A stretch of 47,095 nt of DNA from Bacteroidia bacterium (GTDB lineage Bacteria; Bacteroidota; Bacteroidia; AKYH767-A; OLB10), in assembly GCA_013001815.1 (NCBI GenBank), contig JABDLV010000213.1, positions 1 to 47,095 of the forward strand. The letters run 5' to 3'. Below the pieces are notes generated by a model. The model was given only the letters and a program-made list of their open reading frames with translations, was not told the DNA's origin and did no database searches. Position 1 is the first letter of the stretch. Each line of letters begins with the position of its first letter. A program made the position numbers and the translations under genes. Below are positions 25,201 to 29,706 of this stretch, piece by piece.

Positions 25201-28200
25201 TAGTGGATTGTCTGCAGGACCATTTGCTGTAACGGTTACTGATTCACTAGGTTGTGTAACTATATTTAATGGTGGAAGCATTACCGAACCTCCATTATTA
25301 GTGGTTAGTATAGCATCTGTAGACGTTACATGTAATGGAATTAATAATGGAGCTGCTAGTGCAAACGCTGCTGGAGGAACTGCACCATATAGCTATTTAT
25401 GGAATACCGGAGCAACTACTCAAACAATCAATAATCTTGTACCAGGAAATTATTCTGTTGTAATTACAGATGCAAATGGTTGTACTGAATTTGCGGCAAC
25501 ATCAGTTGCTCAGCCTTCAGTAGTAATTCCTCCTGCAGTAAGTACAAGTGGACCTCATTGCCCAGGAGAACTGGTTAGTTTAACAGCTGCTAATGGTTAT
25601 GCGAGTTATTCATGGGTTGGCCCGGGGTATGCATCAAATGTTCAGAATCCACAATTTATTGGAGCACTTGCAAATTCAGGATTATACACGCTTACAGTTT
25701 CTGATTCAAATGGATGTACAGCTAGTGCAACTATTAATGTAGATATTAGTACTTGTGCGAGTGTAGGTGACTTAGCATGGATTGATTTAAATGGAAATGG
25801 ATTATATGATGCTGGTGAACCTGTATTAGGTGGAGTTACGGTTACTTTGCATGATAGTACAGGTGCTATTGTGGATGTTGCAGTTACTGATTCGTTAGGC
25901 AATTACTTGTTTACGAATGTTGCACCTGGAGATTACTATGTAACATTTGGTTCTGTACCAGGCTATACAAATACTGTATTTAACCCTAGTGGTTCTCAAG
26001 TAGACGGTTCAATTGGTCCGGGCACAACACCAACCTTTACAGTAAATAATACAGATGTGTTGACCATAGATGCCGGTTATTTAGGAACAGGAACAATAGG
26101 TGATTATGTATGGCAAGACTTAAATAATAATGGCTTACAAGATGATGGTAATACAGGCATACCGGGTGTGGTTGTTCAATTAACATGGTTAGGACCTGAT
26201 GGAATATTAGGTACATCAGATGATGTTGTGTTAACCGATACAACAGATGCCAATGGTGGATATTTATTCCCTAATTTACCAATGGGAGATTTTGAAGTAA
26301 TGGTATTGGATGGCCCTGGAACACCGTTAGACGGATTGACTAGCACAACTGGAGGAAATACAACAACCACATCATTAACACCGGGTGCACCAACAGACTT
26401 AACACAAGACTTTGGATATATAGGTGGTGTAAATGTTGGAGACTTTACCTGGATAGATGTAAATGGAAACGGCTTATTTGATGCCGGTGAAATACCAGTA
26501 GGAGGCGTTACAGTTAACTTACATGATAGCACTGGAGCTATTATAGGCACGATTATAACAGATTCAACAGGAATGTATCTATTTACAAATATTCTTCCTG
26601 GTGATTATTATGTAACGTTTGGTTCAGTACCTGGTTATACAAATACGGTATTCAATCCTAGTGGTTCCCAAGTGGATGGGTCAAATGGTCCTGGCACAAC
26701 ACCAACCTTTACGGTAGGCAATACAGATGTGTTGACTATAGATGCCGGTTATTTAGGAACTGGAACCATAGGAGATTATGTATGGGAAGACTTAAATAAT
26801 AATGGCTTACAAGATGATGGAAATACCGGAATACCTGGTGTAGTTGTGCAGTTAACATGGTTAGGACCTGATGGAATATTGGGTACCGCAGATGACGTTG
26901 TGTTAACCGATACTACAGATGCCAATGGCGGGTATTCATTCCCGAATTTACCGATGGGAGACTTTGAAGTAATGGTAATGGATGGTACTGGAACACCGTT
27001 AGACGGTTTAACCAGCACAACAGGTGGAAATACAACAACTACATCATTAACACCGGGTGCACCAACAGACTTAACACAAGATTTTGGATATGTACAGTCA
27101 GTAAATGTTGGAGACTTTACATGGATAGATGTAAATGGAAACGGATTGTTTGACGCTGGAGATTTTCCAGTAGGAGGGGTAACAGTGACGTTACATGATA
27201 GTACAGGCGCAGTAGTTGGAACAATGGTAACAGATTCTACCGGAGGGTATTTATTCACTGATGTACTTCCCGGTGATTATTATATGACGTTTGGTTCGGT
27301 TCCGGGTTATGGATATACTGTTTATAATCCTAGTGGTTCTCAAGTGGATGGTTCAAATGGCCCAGGCACAACACCAACCTTTACAGTAAGCAATACAGAT
27401 GTATTAACAATAGACCAGGGTTATTTAGGAACTGGAACCATAGGAGACTATGTATGGGAAGACTTAAATAATAATGGCCTTCAAGATGATGGCAATACAG
27501 GAATACCTGGTGTGGTTGTACAATTAACATGGTTAGGACCTGATGGAATATTAGGTACGGCAGATGACGTAGTGTTAACCGATACTACAGGTGCAAATGG
27601 CGGATATTTATTCCCGAATTTACCAATGGGAGACTTTGAGGTAATGGTAATGGATGGCCCTGGAACACCGTTAGACGGTTTAACCAATACAACGGGTGGA
27701 AATACAACAACTACATCATTAACACCTGGTGCACCAATAGACTTAACACAAGACTTTGGATATGTAGACAGTGTAAATGTTGGAGACTTTACTTGGATAG
27801 ATGTAAATGGAAACGGAATATTTGATGCCGGTGAAATTCCTGTGGGAGGAGTAACAGTAACATTACATGATAGTACAGGAGCAATAGTTGGAACGATGGT
27901 AACTGATTCAACAGGAGCATATTTATTTACAGATGTACTTCCCGGTGATTATTACGTAACATTCGGATCTGTTCCGGGTTATGGTTATACAGTATATAAC
28001 TCAAGTGGTTCACAAGTAGATGGCTCAAATGGACCTGGTACAACACCAACCTTTACGGTGGCCAATACAGATGTATTAACAATAGACCAGGGTTATTTAG
28101 GTACAGGAACCATAGGAGACTATGTTTGGGAAGACTTAAATAATAATGGCCTTCAAGATGATGGCAATACTGGATTTGCAGGAGTAGTAGTACAATTGAC

Positions 28201-29650
28201 ATGGTTGGGACCTGATGGAATCTTAGGTACGGCTGATGATGTTGTTTCAACAGATACCACAGATGCTAATGGCGGATATTTATTCCCTAATTTACCAATG
28301 GGAGACTTTGAAGTGATGGTGCTTGATGGTACAGGTACTCCATTAGATGGATACAGTATTACTACAGGCAGCAATACAACCAATACTACATTGACACCAG
28401 GTGCACCAATAGACTTGACGCAAGACTTTGGATATGTAAATGGAGTTACAGTTGGAGACTTTGCTTGGAAAGACCTAAATGGAAATGGATTATTTGATGC
28501 CGGAGAATTACCATTAAGTGGCGTAAGTGTAACATTACATGATAATACTGGCGCTTTAATAGGCTCAACGGTAACAGACTCAACAGGCATGTACATGTTT
28601 ACCGGTGTTTTACCGGGAGATTATTACGTAACGTTTGGTTCTGTACCGGGGTGCACAACCACAGTATATAACCCATCAGGTTCACAAGTAGATGGCAGCA
28701 ATGGCCCAGGCACAACACCAACCTTTACGGTAGGTAATACAGATGTGACTACCATTGATGCTGGATACATTGGAACAGGAACGATTGGTGATTATGTATG
28801 GGAAGACTTAAATAATAATGGTCTGCAAGATGATGGTAATACTGGATTTGCCGGAGTAATAGTTGAGCTAACTTGGTATGGGCCTGATAGCATATTAGGT
28901 ACAGCAGATGACGTTGTTTATATAGATACAACAGATTCGAATGGCGGATACTTGTTCACTGATTTACCAATGGGTGATTATCAAGTGATGGTATTGGATG
29001 GTACAGGTACTCCATTAGATGGATTAAACAACACAACTGGAGGAAATACAACGAATACTGCATTGACGCCAGGTGCACCAATAGACTTAACGCAAGACTT
29101 TGGTTATTATTTACCAGTTGGTGGTCCATTAGTATGTTCAACTACAGGAAGTGTAATTACCTGTGGAACGAATACTGGAACTGTAACGGTGAATGTTACA
29201 GGTGGTGTACCTCCATATAATTATTTCTGGAATACTAATCCACCGCAAACAACCCAAACAGCTACTAATTTACCTGCTGGTACATACCTTGTTCAAGTTA
29301 CTGACCAAACAGGTTCTTCTAGTTCAATATTCTGTTTTGCTACAATTACATGTAGTAATGCTAAGAATTCTAGTGCAATTTCTAATGATGAAAATAATGA
29401 TTGGTCCATTATGGTTTATCCTAATCCTACTGATGGAGCAATTAATCTGAATTACTTTGCTGATGAAGAGCAAAGAATTGTTGTAGAATTTAGAGATATG
29501 ACTGGTAGAGTAGTGCATGCAGTAAATGAAACTGCAACACTTGGAGCAAATCAGCATAGATATGATTTGAGCAGTTTACCTAAAGGCATATACTTTATAA
29601 TAGTTCAGAATAAGGATGCCCGCAAGGTGGAGAGAATAGTACTTCATTAA
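7289..29650 (+). CDS. 7,453-residue multi-domain T9SS surface protein (SprB/HYR/SdrD_B repeats)
   Basis: This is a complete gene. Residues 1-34 form a signal peptide (basic start, hydrophobic core 'LMLILVPF', probable cleavage 'SVSG|Q'). Order after it: lamin-tail-like domain (about 35-210); SprB block (about 490-2,380); HYR/Ig-like block (about 2,450-3,330); second SprB block (about 3,400-6,085); an Ig-like module; ten SdrD_B-type modules (6,159-7,278); one lone SprB repeat; type A T9SS sorting domain (about 7,370-7,453, 'VYPNPTDG', 'RDMTGRVVH', 'LPKGIYFIIV'). Three SprB repeats and one HYR unit contain inserted domains. Export by Sec then T9SS to the surface is inferred from both ends. At roughly 0.75 MDa it exceeds the gliding adhesin SprB (about 6,500 residues), but it lacks SprB's type B tail and has no adjacent SprF partner. 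An adhesin or surface-fibre role is likely; the ligand is unknown. Confidence 0.95.
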   Translation: MKDSTSRISRVSRKLKLRLMLILVPFMFHSSVSGQLVISQYVETNSGSSPKGIEVWNASCSTIDFSTDTLEIFQATNGSSFFGQLTGATVSSGTLGPGEVLVIGTSDIGAYLTSVGLGAVTYVSYGFTFNGDDALEIRLGGVPQDRFGTLGVDPGAGWSGTCGATIATNNTNLELLPTVTSGDTSGFSDPCSRFTELNQGDSLLGFGVAPALPLCISPFPVNEFCEGSDLTLNYNSTQTTFTAGNVFNVELSNATGNFAAPLVIGSLADVSASGTINATIPLGQSPGTGYRIRIVSSNPATVGLVYESDITIGDAAEANAGPDISVCGGEEIGLGGTLMGSASSALWVGGTGQFPDGRNDPMGSYIPNQSEWGTTVTLQLVTNDPTGVCPADADTIDIEVLETPLLGAFGQVGNTCPTDSFDLTTLTVVDSNNTTGFLTYFDNTFNVLPSSWVTTTGIYYVFKTVPNPDTLKPDCFDFQPVTVIIQSCSCPAPTVTLDTAINVVCNGEATGAINVSVTGGSAPYIYAWSNGATTEDISGLVGDSTYTLTVYGADSCAAQLVATITQPDSISASAVVTDVSCAGAMDGAIDVTVNGGTPGYTFAWSVGTTGSSVLPSFKDNTIYQDNQFTNSNGAGEWFVAGNNNGSSARRALLEFDLSSIPSGAVITSAALTLEMTNTSGGAGAQVFNLHALTNNWGEGASNAGASAGQGTSALTPDATWFFRISTTDNWATAGGDFNAGSSASQTVDSLGSYTWSAAGMIADVQNWVDGTASNFGWILIGNESTNQTAKQFASKENSNAAIRPSLVVNYSLGTTTEDLTAVDGGTYSVTITDAAGCTKVLIETVNESTAISGSITASAVSCATDSSLLDLTVVGGTAPFSYAWSTGEITEDIYVMAANTYSVIITDANGCADTASSSVNFPAPISFNPSTLDVSCPGANDGGADPLVSGGTMPYASYLWSNASTNPFIFGVAGGGYTVTVTDANGCIDSTTITIAEPPAIVASETITNVSCNGLADGSIDLNPSGGTPTFSFLWSTTETTEDISGLTAGTYTVTITDAIPCTATFTFNVIEPAAIVIDTVSTTANLCNGDSIGAIDIIVTGGTPGVTVTEPIISEYIEGSGNNKCLEIYNGTSSDMDMSDYRLSRFTNAATTASATFDLSGIVSSGDVLVICNGGSDTVFTNNADIIDGFINHNGDDRYLLTKISTGDTIDVFGKLDCDPGSAFSAAGNGTQNNTLIRNSNVQVGVTSNPAGACNSGSFATLGSEWTSLGIDNASNLGMHSGPPSTPYGYSWSNGSTDEDQTELLAGTYTVIATDIAGCTQTAEINITEPNGLTVQCVVGVNGNINCNGGNDGAISSINQGGTIPYSYQWKDSNGLPIGSNLPIISSLTAGTYTLVVTDANGCMDSCTTTLTEPAALSLTLNATNISCFGANDGQITSTVAGGTPTYFYSWSNSSSDANLSNLLANTFTLVVTDDNSCTISASESILEPAAIIATAANNGPVCTGETLNLSVTPSASSFSWSGPSSFSSTMQNPSFVATTISESGDYIVVITDGSGCTASDTTNVIVLASPELAPVAAQMNSCPATFVDLTAISIVDNNATAGSLSYFTDAALTIPLTTPGNVTTSGVYYIQKTTTSMPSCSDAVSVTVTIQTCACIPPSLSETNVAVSCNGGMDGSIDLTVNTGTAPYTYMWSNNETTEDISGLAAGTYTVTVMDAQPCTAVLVVQITEPLAIVATCSNDGNVSCSGGSDGAASVSASGGTPSSTGFTYAWSNGASTASVSGLTAGTHSVIVTDSLNCSDTCEVMITEPSAVTASCNNDGNVSCNGGGDGSASVTAGGGTGPYTYLWSTNDTTPSISGLSANTYTVTVTDANNCSMSCTVSISEPAQISITTSLVTNASCNGVMDGAIDIAIGGGTPGYTYAWSNGASIEDISALSAGDYVVTVTDMNFCVATSDTITVTEPDSFSFNSIVANISCSGAADGSIIFNLMGGTPAYSYNWSDGSTTKDVSGLSAGAISVIWGDANGCMDSTSFVIVEPDPISSNPTAVDPTCFGGSNGYIDLNPSGGTAPYTFAWSDGSTNEEIGNLSSGFLYGKVFDANGCEDSTGFTLIDPAVLSFAASVTNVACNGDSTGAIDITSNNGGTPFTAPADIFISEYIEGSSNSKAIELYNPTASPVDLSDYTITLSVNGGTVTNTFNPMGILNSGSVFIFSPNNADAAILAVADTVFPFPSVAHFNGDDALIIENTSTNTIVDIFGNVGCDPGSQWQIGSVETQNQTLIRKAFVQNGISVDPFNSPCDFPSLEFEWEELPINDFSNLGTHTIDPLQSYIYSWSTGSTNEDVSGLAAGVYTLSAFDANGCLSTTSLTVNEPSAIVFGLIDVDCTMGAGSATVTVQVTNPSGNGLAYQLLPGGIFQTSNIFTGVANGTYTVGVMDTVLGCSAISSSVLVNCSSIDSCLIDSIAPVVICPSNAIIDCNAPAAYTDINMFLSGGGQIIELCNIDSSMYATSDSIVGICPQLIYRTYSIADVAGNSGSCTQLITVQDTAKPVLTIPGDVAINCDDDSSPAGTGMATATDNCGAVVTFSDAVVAGTCPIIEVITRTWTATDSCNNTASAVQTITVKDTLPPTPVCMVLDVTLDASGTATITPADIDGGSSNSCGGAASLSLSKSSFTCADVGNNTVVLIVTDACGNIDSCAANVVVKDNISPVANCQDITVYIDSICNATISASDVNNNSSDACGIDTMFLDNTMFGSANIGTGDTILVDDVFAYTSFEEPFAGNQYADTGDAAVDHPLVNNAGQSYVNYTSVGGELGFSSYYFSTGSSGLTDGDFVGGTTFTGAVGSFTDGIQGFQMSDTDGEMETSLDIVNVAGLDSAEVSIDLFVAATGWETSDALRIYVVFEDATELDLINTTGVDIDGLGIEGSWMTLTGDLSGHTTAELRVSLIANAGNEAIYVDNVRFSSQVESTTNVVTLTVVDNSGNSSTCTALVTVLDTIAPVAPAAPANITVACATDIPAPVDLTATDACDGAITSSPSGMMIPGTCSNQFTMIRTWTFTDNSSNSSSVSQTIIVNDSIAPVAAAPADITVACVSDIPAPTTLTALDNCGDSFTVSPTGMILPYTGCSNQMTMVRTWTFADSCGNSASVSQNIIVNDSIAPTPPAAPVGKDFECASDIPNPMMLTAVDNCGDSITVMPTDSTITGSCPHDFTLIRTWTFTDSCGNSSSVSQTFNVNDTIDPVVALHDTSLVIGASGSVSIASSLLDAGTTDNCTTGSLLPPFTITPATLTFTCANVGENKVGITFTDECGNSASDTATITILSDMMASVNPNPANTCEGTPVQLNGNPSGGSGTYTHTWTGDVVQLDATNIENPTFAATSSGAFNLTYSATDANGCSVSDSVVVSVNALPLVVCTQDSVDCFGGSTGSATVAVSGGSAPYSYSWSPGGATAETATNLSAGTYTAVVTDALGCSASCTVTVLEPNQMLAFAAIEDSITCFGADDGVLAATAFGGNGNYVYTWVLNGTDTIAVGDTVNNMPTGTYTVYVSDGNGCSTITGVFLPEPPQIIVTETHVNVLCFGESTGSIDLTVSGGTAPYTYIWSNNATSEDISSLVAGPYTVTVTDNRGCTVEMQIIISENPPIVAGTSQSNVLCHGSNDGTATVFVSGGVGPYTYSWNSTPVQTTQTAFSLMAGNYQVTITDAVGCTKVKSFDILEPALLDASASVTNVSCNGANDGTATITQIIGGIPPYLVIWNPLSNPDTANSISGLAPGTYTAQVSDSNWCVTNVVVTITQPQQLFCQMITSPITCPGGNDGKLTAVISGGTAPYTYVWSNGATDAVNTGLTAGTYTVTVTDDNGCSTVCSGTIIEPQALSYNIFVQDVNCAGANDGKIIVNVAGGGTPPYSYTWNTVPTQTTSVASNLGPGMYTLIITDAAGCITTITETVNENPAIVVSETLTNVTCNGGNDGEINLAISGGVMPYTILWSNGNTTMNNSGLSAGTYAVTITDSVGCVYTNSYVINEPGPIVLSAVITNASCNASSTGSITVTPSGGNGGPYTYLWSDGQTTMTAQSLPAGTYNVTVTGSGNCTAFAIYTITEPLLLEMTANVTNVTCAGGSDGSATAMPTGGTAPYSYLWSNGQLTQTANGLVAGPYTVQITDANGCVKIGNITITEPDSLSCTSTITAIPCNGQTTGAITVNPIGGTAPYTYVWSTTPVQTTSTASGLPAGNYTVTITDNNGCTIIKSFTLAQPGALTLTTSKHNVSCKGGMDGTASVAVSGGTGPYTYAWSTSPIQTTSYVTGLTSGFYTVTVTDAGGCTAISTVNIRQPSELIALYIPSNPTCNGAMDGSINLLVAGGTAPYTFLWSDGSTGEDLFNVGAGIYYVSVVDNNGCAMIAIIYLTAPSGLNVSASIMDVSCAGGNDGGATVFATGGMAPYSYLWSNGQVGPALTNVIAGSYDVTVTDVNGCSIMSNVTVNESNPMSCSISVLDSILCYGNTNGKLQVNVTGGTAPYTYTWSTNPIQNTAIVNNLGAGMYSVIVTDANGCTTICSVTLTEPAPLTCVDSTTPIACHNDSTGTATVTASGGIAPYTYLWSTNPVQTAATAIGLSAGNYTALITDANGCTVSKTITIVNPPALQTSVSVADVTCNGLSDGSATVTTSGGAAPYAFAWSDGQSAMTAVNLAAGSYSVTVTDANGCSVNITGIVISEPGALSANPLTSADVTCFGFADGTASISNISGGTAPYVVMWNTSPQQFSSSAVSLSPGMYTVLVTDQNGCSYSDSIMVGGPSSPLAITVDSLMNIPCVGGLGYAAITAGGGTPPYMYLWSNGQTTATATGLNSGSNVVTVTDANNCVVSETIVITQPGNLTVNITGTDAICSSDSSGTATATVNGGTAPYTYVWLDLNGDTAGLGNPITNLIGGAYTLVVTDMGGCTATGLININEPTAIFSFTSGTDVTCNGGNDGTATVQALGGTGLYNYLWSDSQSTQIATGLTAGSYTVIITDVNGCSAIAGPVIVSEPLAIQLALFSNNPSCYAGTDGSVSVSPIGGTAPYNYVWNTGVSGSVLGSVGAGTYTVTVTDYNGCTNSANVTLIEPDSLSCTSVVLNPTCYGGSNGGITITPTGGTPGTTGYSISWSTVPVQTTATITGLNAGQYFVTITDSLGCSVVKCIKVIDPAPLGCGISIDAPILCNGDSTGVVTAVISGGVAPYSYLWNTGDTTATLSNLSAGSYDVTIIDANGCIATCNVILSAPNALTTNATFTNPSCGINNGTAQVSVSGGTAPYSYLWSTGANSSSISGLGGGSYIVTVMDANNCTVIDTVILLPGGTLSCVIDTMISPTCAGFSDGSITVVASGGDGNYTYSWSTQPTQTTATAVGLAAGTYFVTITDGQGCSTTCMAMIVDPAPFSYVIQQAGSACAGSNQDVTISVSGGTAPYSYMWSDGQTTATAMGLAPGNYVVQVTDANGCVLSVVVTVTSTPPMSCNTHCTNATCGQANGTIIANVFGGTAPYSYVWSDGQTNQIATGLAGGTYSVIITDANGCTTECYGTVADPGGPVTLPVVTDATCNGGSDGNISVANVTGGVPPYTFQWSDGQSTPMATNLVAGTYTVTITDVDGCSYEATATVDEPAAIALVTTSSNIACYGLANGSASVSASGGMFPYFYQWSNGQLNNSLTFLDIGAYTVTVTDFNGCSSTASVTITQPDSLSCTYQVLSSDSCGNQNGSATIIPSGGAQPYTFVWSNGQTSATASGLVGGSNFVTIIDANGCQKTECVKIPIIAGVDFSIIATDNRCAGDNNADIDLTIISGGPATFLWSNGATTEDISNLSAGTYYVTVTGNGCSITNSVIITDPAPIVLSTSSTDVVCAGVNNGTASVTVSGGTPSYSFMWSTNPPQFNPTATGLSAGTYVVTVSDQYGCTSAASAVVGGSSTPLNVTGVISNVTCKGGNDGAVDITVTGGTAPYSYLWHDGSTMEDISGLSAGPFAVTVTDSLGCVTIFNGGSITEPPLLVVSIASVDVTCNGINNGAASANAAGGTAPYSYLWNTGATTQTINNLVPGNYSVVITDANGCTEFAATSVAQPSVVIPPAVSTSGPHCPGELVSLTAANGYASYSWVGPGYASNVQNPQFIGALANSGLYTLTVSDSNGCTASATINVDISTCASVGDLAWIDLNGNGLYDAGEPVLGGVTVTLHDSTGAIVDVAVTDSLGNYLFTNVAPGDYYVTFGSVPGYTNTVFNPSGSQVDGSIGPGTTPTFTVNNTDVLTIDAGYLGTGTIGDYVWQDLNNNGLQDDGNTGIPGVVVQLTWLGPDGILGTSDDVVLTDTTDANGGYLFPNLPMGDFEVMVLDGPGTPLDGLTSTTGGNTTTTSLTPGAPTDLTQDFGYIGGVNVGDFTWIDVNGNGLFDAGEIPVGGVTVNLHDSTGAIIGTIITDSTGMYLFTNILPGDYYVTFGSVPGYTNTVFNPSGSQVDGSNGPGTTPTFTVGNTDVLTIDAGYLGTGTIGDYVWEDLNNNGLQDDGNTGIPGVVVQLTWLGPDGILGTADDVVLTDTTDANGGYSFPNLPMGDFEVMVMDGTGTPLDGLTSTTGGNTTTTSLTPGAPTDLTQDFGYVQSVNVGDFTWIDVNGNGLFDAGDFPVGGVTVTLHDSTGAVVGTMVTDSTGGYLFTDVLPGDYYMTFGSVPGYGYTVYNPSGSQVDGSNGPGTTPTFTVSNTDVLTIDQGYLGTGTIGDYVWEDLNNNGLQDDGNTGIPGVVVQLTWLGPDGILGTADDVVLTDTTGANGGYLFPNLPMGDFEVMVMDGPGTPLDGLTNTTGGNTTTTSLTPGAPIDLTQDFGYVDSVNVGDFTWIDVNGNGIFDAGEIPVGGVTVTLHDSTGAIVGTMVTDSTGAYLFTDVLPGDYYVTFGSVPGYGYTVYNSSGSQVDGSNGPGTTPTFTVANTDVLTIDQGYLGTGTIGDYVWEDLNNNGLQDDGNTGFAGVVVQLTWLGPDGILGTADDVVSTDTTDANGGYLFPNLPMGDFEVMVLDGTGTPLDGYSITTGSNTTNTTLTPGAPIDLTQDFGYVNGVTVGDFAWKDLNGNGLFDAGELPLSGVSVTLHDNTGALIGSTVTDSTGMYMFTGVLPGDYYVTFGSVPGCTTTVYNPSGSQVDGSNGPGTTPTFTVGNTDVTTIDAGYIGTGTIGDYVWEDLNNNGLQDDGNTGFAGVIVELTWYGPDSILGTADDVVYIDTTDSNGGYLFTDLPMGDYQVMVLDGTGTPLDGLNNTTGGNTTNTALTPGAPIDLTQDFGYYLPVGGPLVCSTTGSVITCGTNTGTVTVNVTGGVPPYNYFWNTNPPQTTQTATNLPAGTYLVQVTDQTGSSSSIFCFATITCSNAKNSSAISNDENNDWSIMVYPNPTDGAINLNYFADEEQRIVVEFRDMTGRVVHAVNETATLGANQHRYDLSSLPKGIYFIIVQNKDARKVERIVLH
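7391..7920 (+). other. Lamin-tail-like domain at mature N-terminus
   Basis: The mature protein begins 'QLVISQYVETNSGSSPKGIE', then 'VLVIGTSDIG', 'FTFNGDDALEIRLGG' and 'DRFGTLGVDPGAGW'. This is the pattern of lamin-tail (LTD) domains found in secreted Bacteroidota nucleases and surface proteins. It is the only one of the three LTD copies in this protein not embedded in an SprB repeat. Confidence 0.65.
9112..9726 (+). other. DNRLRE-like domain inserted inside an SprB repeat
   Basis: One repeat reads GGTPGYTFAWSVGTTG, then about 205 foreign residues, then resumes at TTTEDLTAVDGGTYSVTITD. The insert has 'SSARRALLEFDLSSIPSGAV' and 'TSAALTLEMT', followed by 'QNWVDGTASNFGWILIG' and 'RPSLVVNY'. That is the layout of DNRLRE domains of secreted bacterial proteins. 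Unlike the other inserts, this one enters after the WSxG strand, in the second loop. Confidence 0.75.
10604..11149 (+). other. Lamin-tail-like domain inserted inside an SprB repeat (copy 1)
   Basis: After VTGGTPG about 180 residues intervene before YGYSWSNGSTDED. The insert has 'ISEYIEGSGNNKCLEIYNGT', 'MDMSDYRLSRF', 'SSGDVLVICNGG', 'INHNGDDRYLL' and 'DVFGKLDCDPG', all typical of LTD domains. Confidence 0.8.
13728..14271 (+). other. Lamin-tail-like domain inserted inside an SprB repeat (copy 2)
   Basis: After NNGGTPFTAP about 180 residues intervene before YIYSWSTGSTNED. The insert has 'ISEYIEGSSNSKAIELYNPT', 'VDLSDYTITL', 'NGDDALIIENT' and 'DIFGNVGCDPGSQW'. It parallels the insert at 10,604 in fold, length and host position. 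Confidence 0.8.
14640..17280 (+). repeat. HYR/Ig-like repeat block
   Basis: About seven cysteine-containing units are marked by 'D(S/T)IAPV', 'NITVACxxDIPAP', 'DNCGDS' and 'TRTWTFTDSCGNSxSVSQ'. This is the pattern of HYR-type immunoglobulin-like repeats. Three consecutive units (about 16,275-16,990) are close relatives of one another. One unit carries a large insert at 15,574-16,193. The block separates the two SprB blocks and may act as a spacer in the fibre. Confidence 0.75.
15574..16193 (+). other. Jelly-roll-like domain inserted inside an HYR-type unit
   Basis: The preceding unit runs 'FTCADVGNNTVVLIVTDACG' without interruption. Here the equivalent unit runs 'FGSANIGTGDT', then about 205 residues, then 'NVVTLTVVDNSGNSSTC'. 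The insert opens 'FAYTSFEEPFAGNQY' and closes 'NEAIYVDNVRFSSQ', with 'LDIVNVAGLDSAEVSIDLFV' in between. This is a jelly-roll/MAM-like layout. Confidence 0.65.
17510..25520 (+). repeat. SprB repeat block 2 (about 35 units)
   Basis: About 35 uninterrupted SprB units of mostly 75-80 residues follow one another without inserts. The consensus is GG-TAPYSYLWSNGQTT-ATGLxAGTYTVTVTDANGC, then a linker ending in a CNG-NDG-like turn. Two classes mix: short 'WSDGQTT' and long 'WSTNPVQTT'. Most units keep both cysteines. A single Ig-like module with a 'YSWVGPGYASNVQNPQF' signature (about 25,540-25,760) closes the block. Confidence 0.88.
25763..29122 (+). repeat. Five exact 672-bp tandem repeats encoding paired SdrD_B-type modules
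   Basis: Units start at 25763, 26435, 27107, 27779 and 28451, each 672 bp (224 codons). Each unit has two related halves: VGDFTWIDVNGNGLFDAGE... ending TDVLTIDAGYLGTGT, then IGDYVWEDLNNNGLQDDGNTG... ending LTQDFGY. The acidic loops (D-x-N-G-N-G-x-x-D-A-G-E and D-L-N-N-N-G-L-Q-D-D-G) are the calcium-binding-type signature of SdrD_B/Cna-B-like stalk modules. DNA identity between units is visibly high, so duplication looks recent compared with the SprB arrays. Confidence 0.92.
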
Positions 29651-29670
29651 GAAAGCTTGTAGATAAAAAG

Positions 29671-29706
29671 AAAAGGGATTGAATTAATTTTCAGTCCCTT
29701 TTTTAT
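29671..29706. terminator. Bidirectional rho-independent terminator
   Basis: Arms AAAAGGGATTG (29671-29681) and CAGTCCCTTTT (29692-29702) form an 11-bp stem with one G-T pair and a 10-nt loop. T-runs follow on the + strand and, as complement of the preceding A-run (29666-29674), on the - strand. It lies between the convergent giant gene and the methyltransferase gene, and serves both. Confidence 0.8.

Noticed and set aside
17510-25520. CRISPR-like or satellite DNA repeats
   Set aside because: The periodicity is at protein level (SprB units), with DNA divergence and an open reading frame throughout.
26176-28596. Several - strand open frames of 120-160 residues inside the SdrD_B-type block
   Set aside because: They recur with the 672-bp period and resemble one another only because the sense strand repeats; they are shadows.
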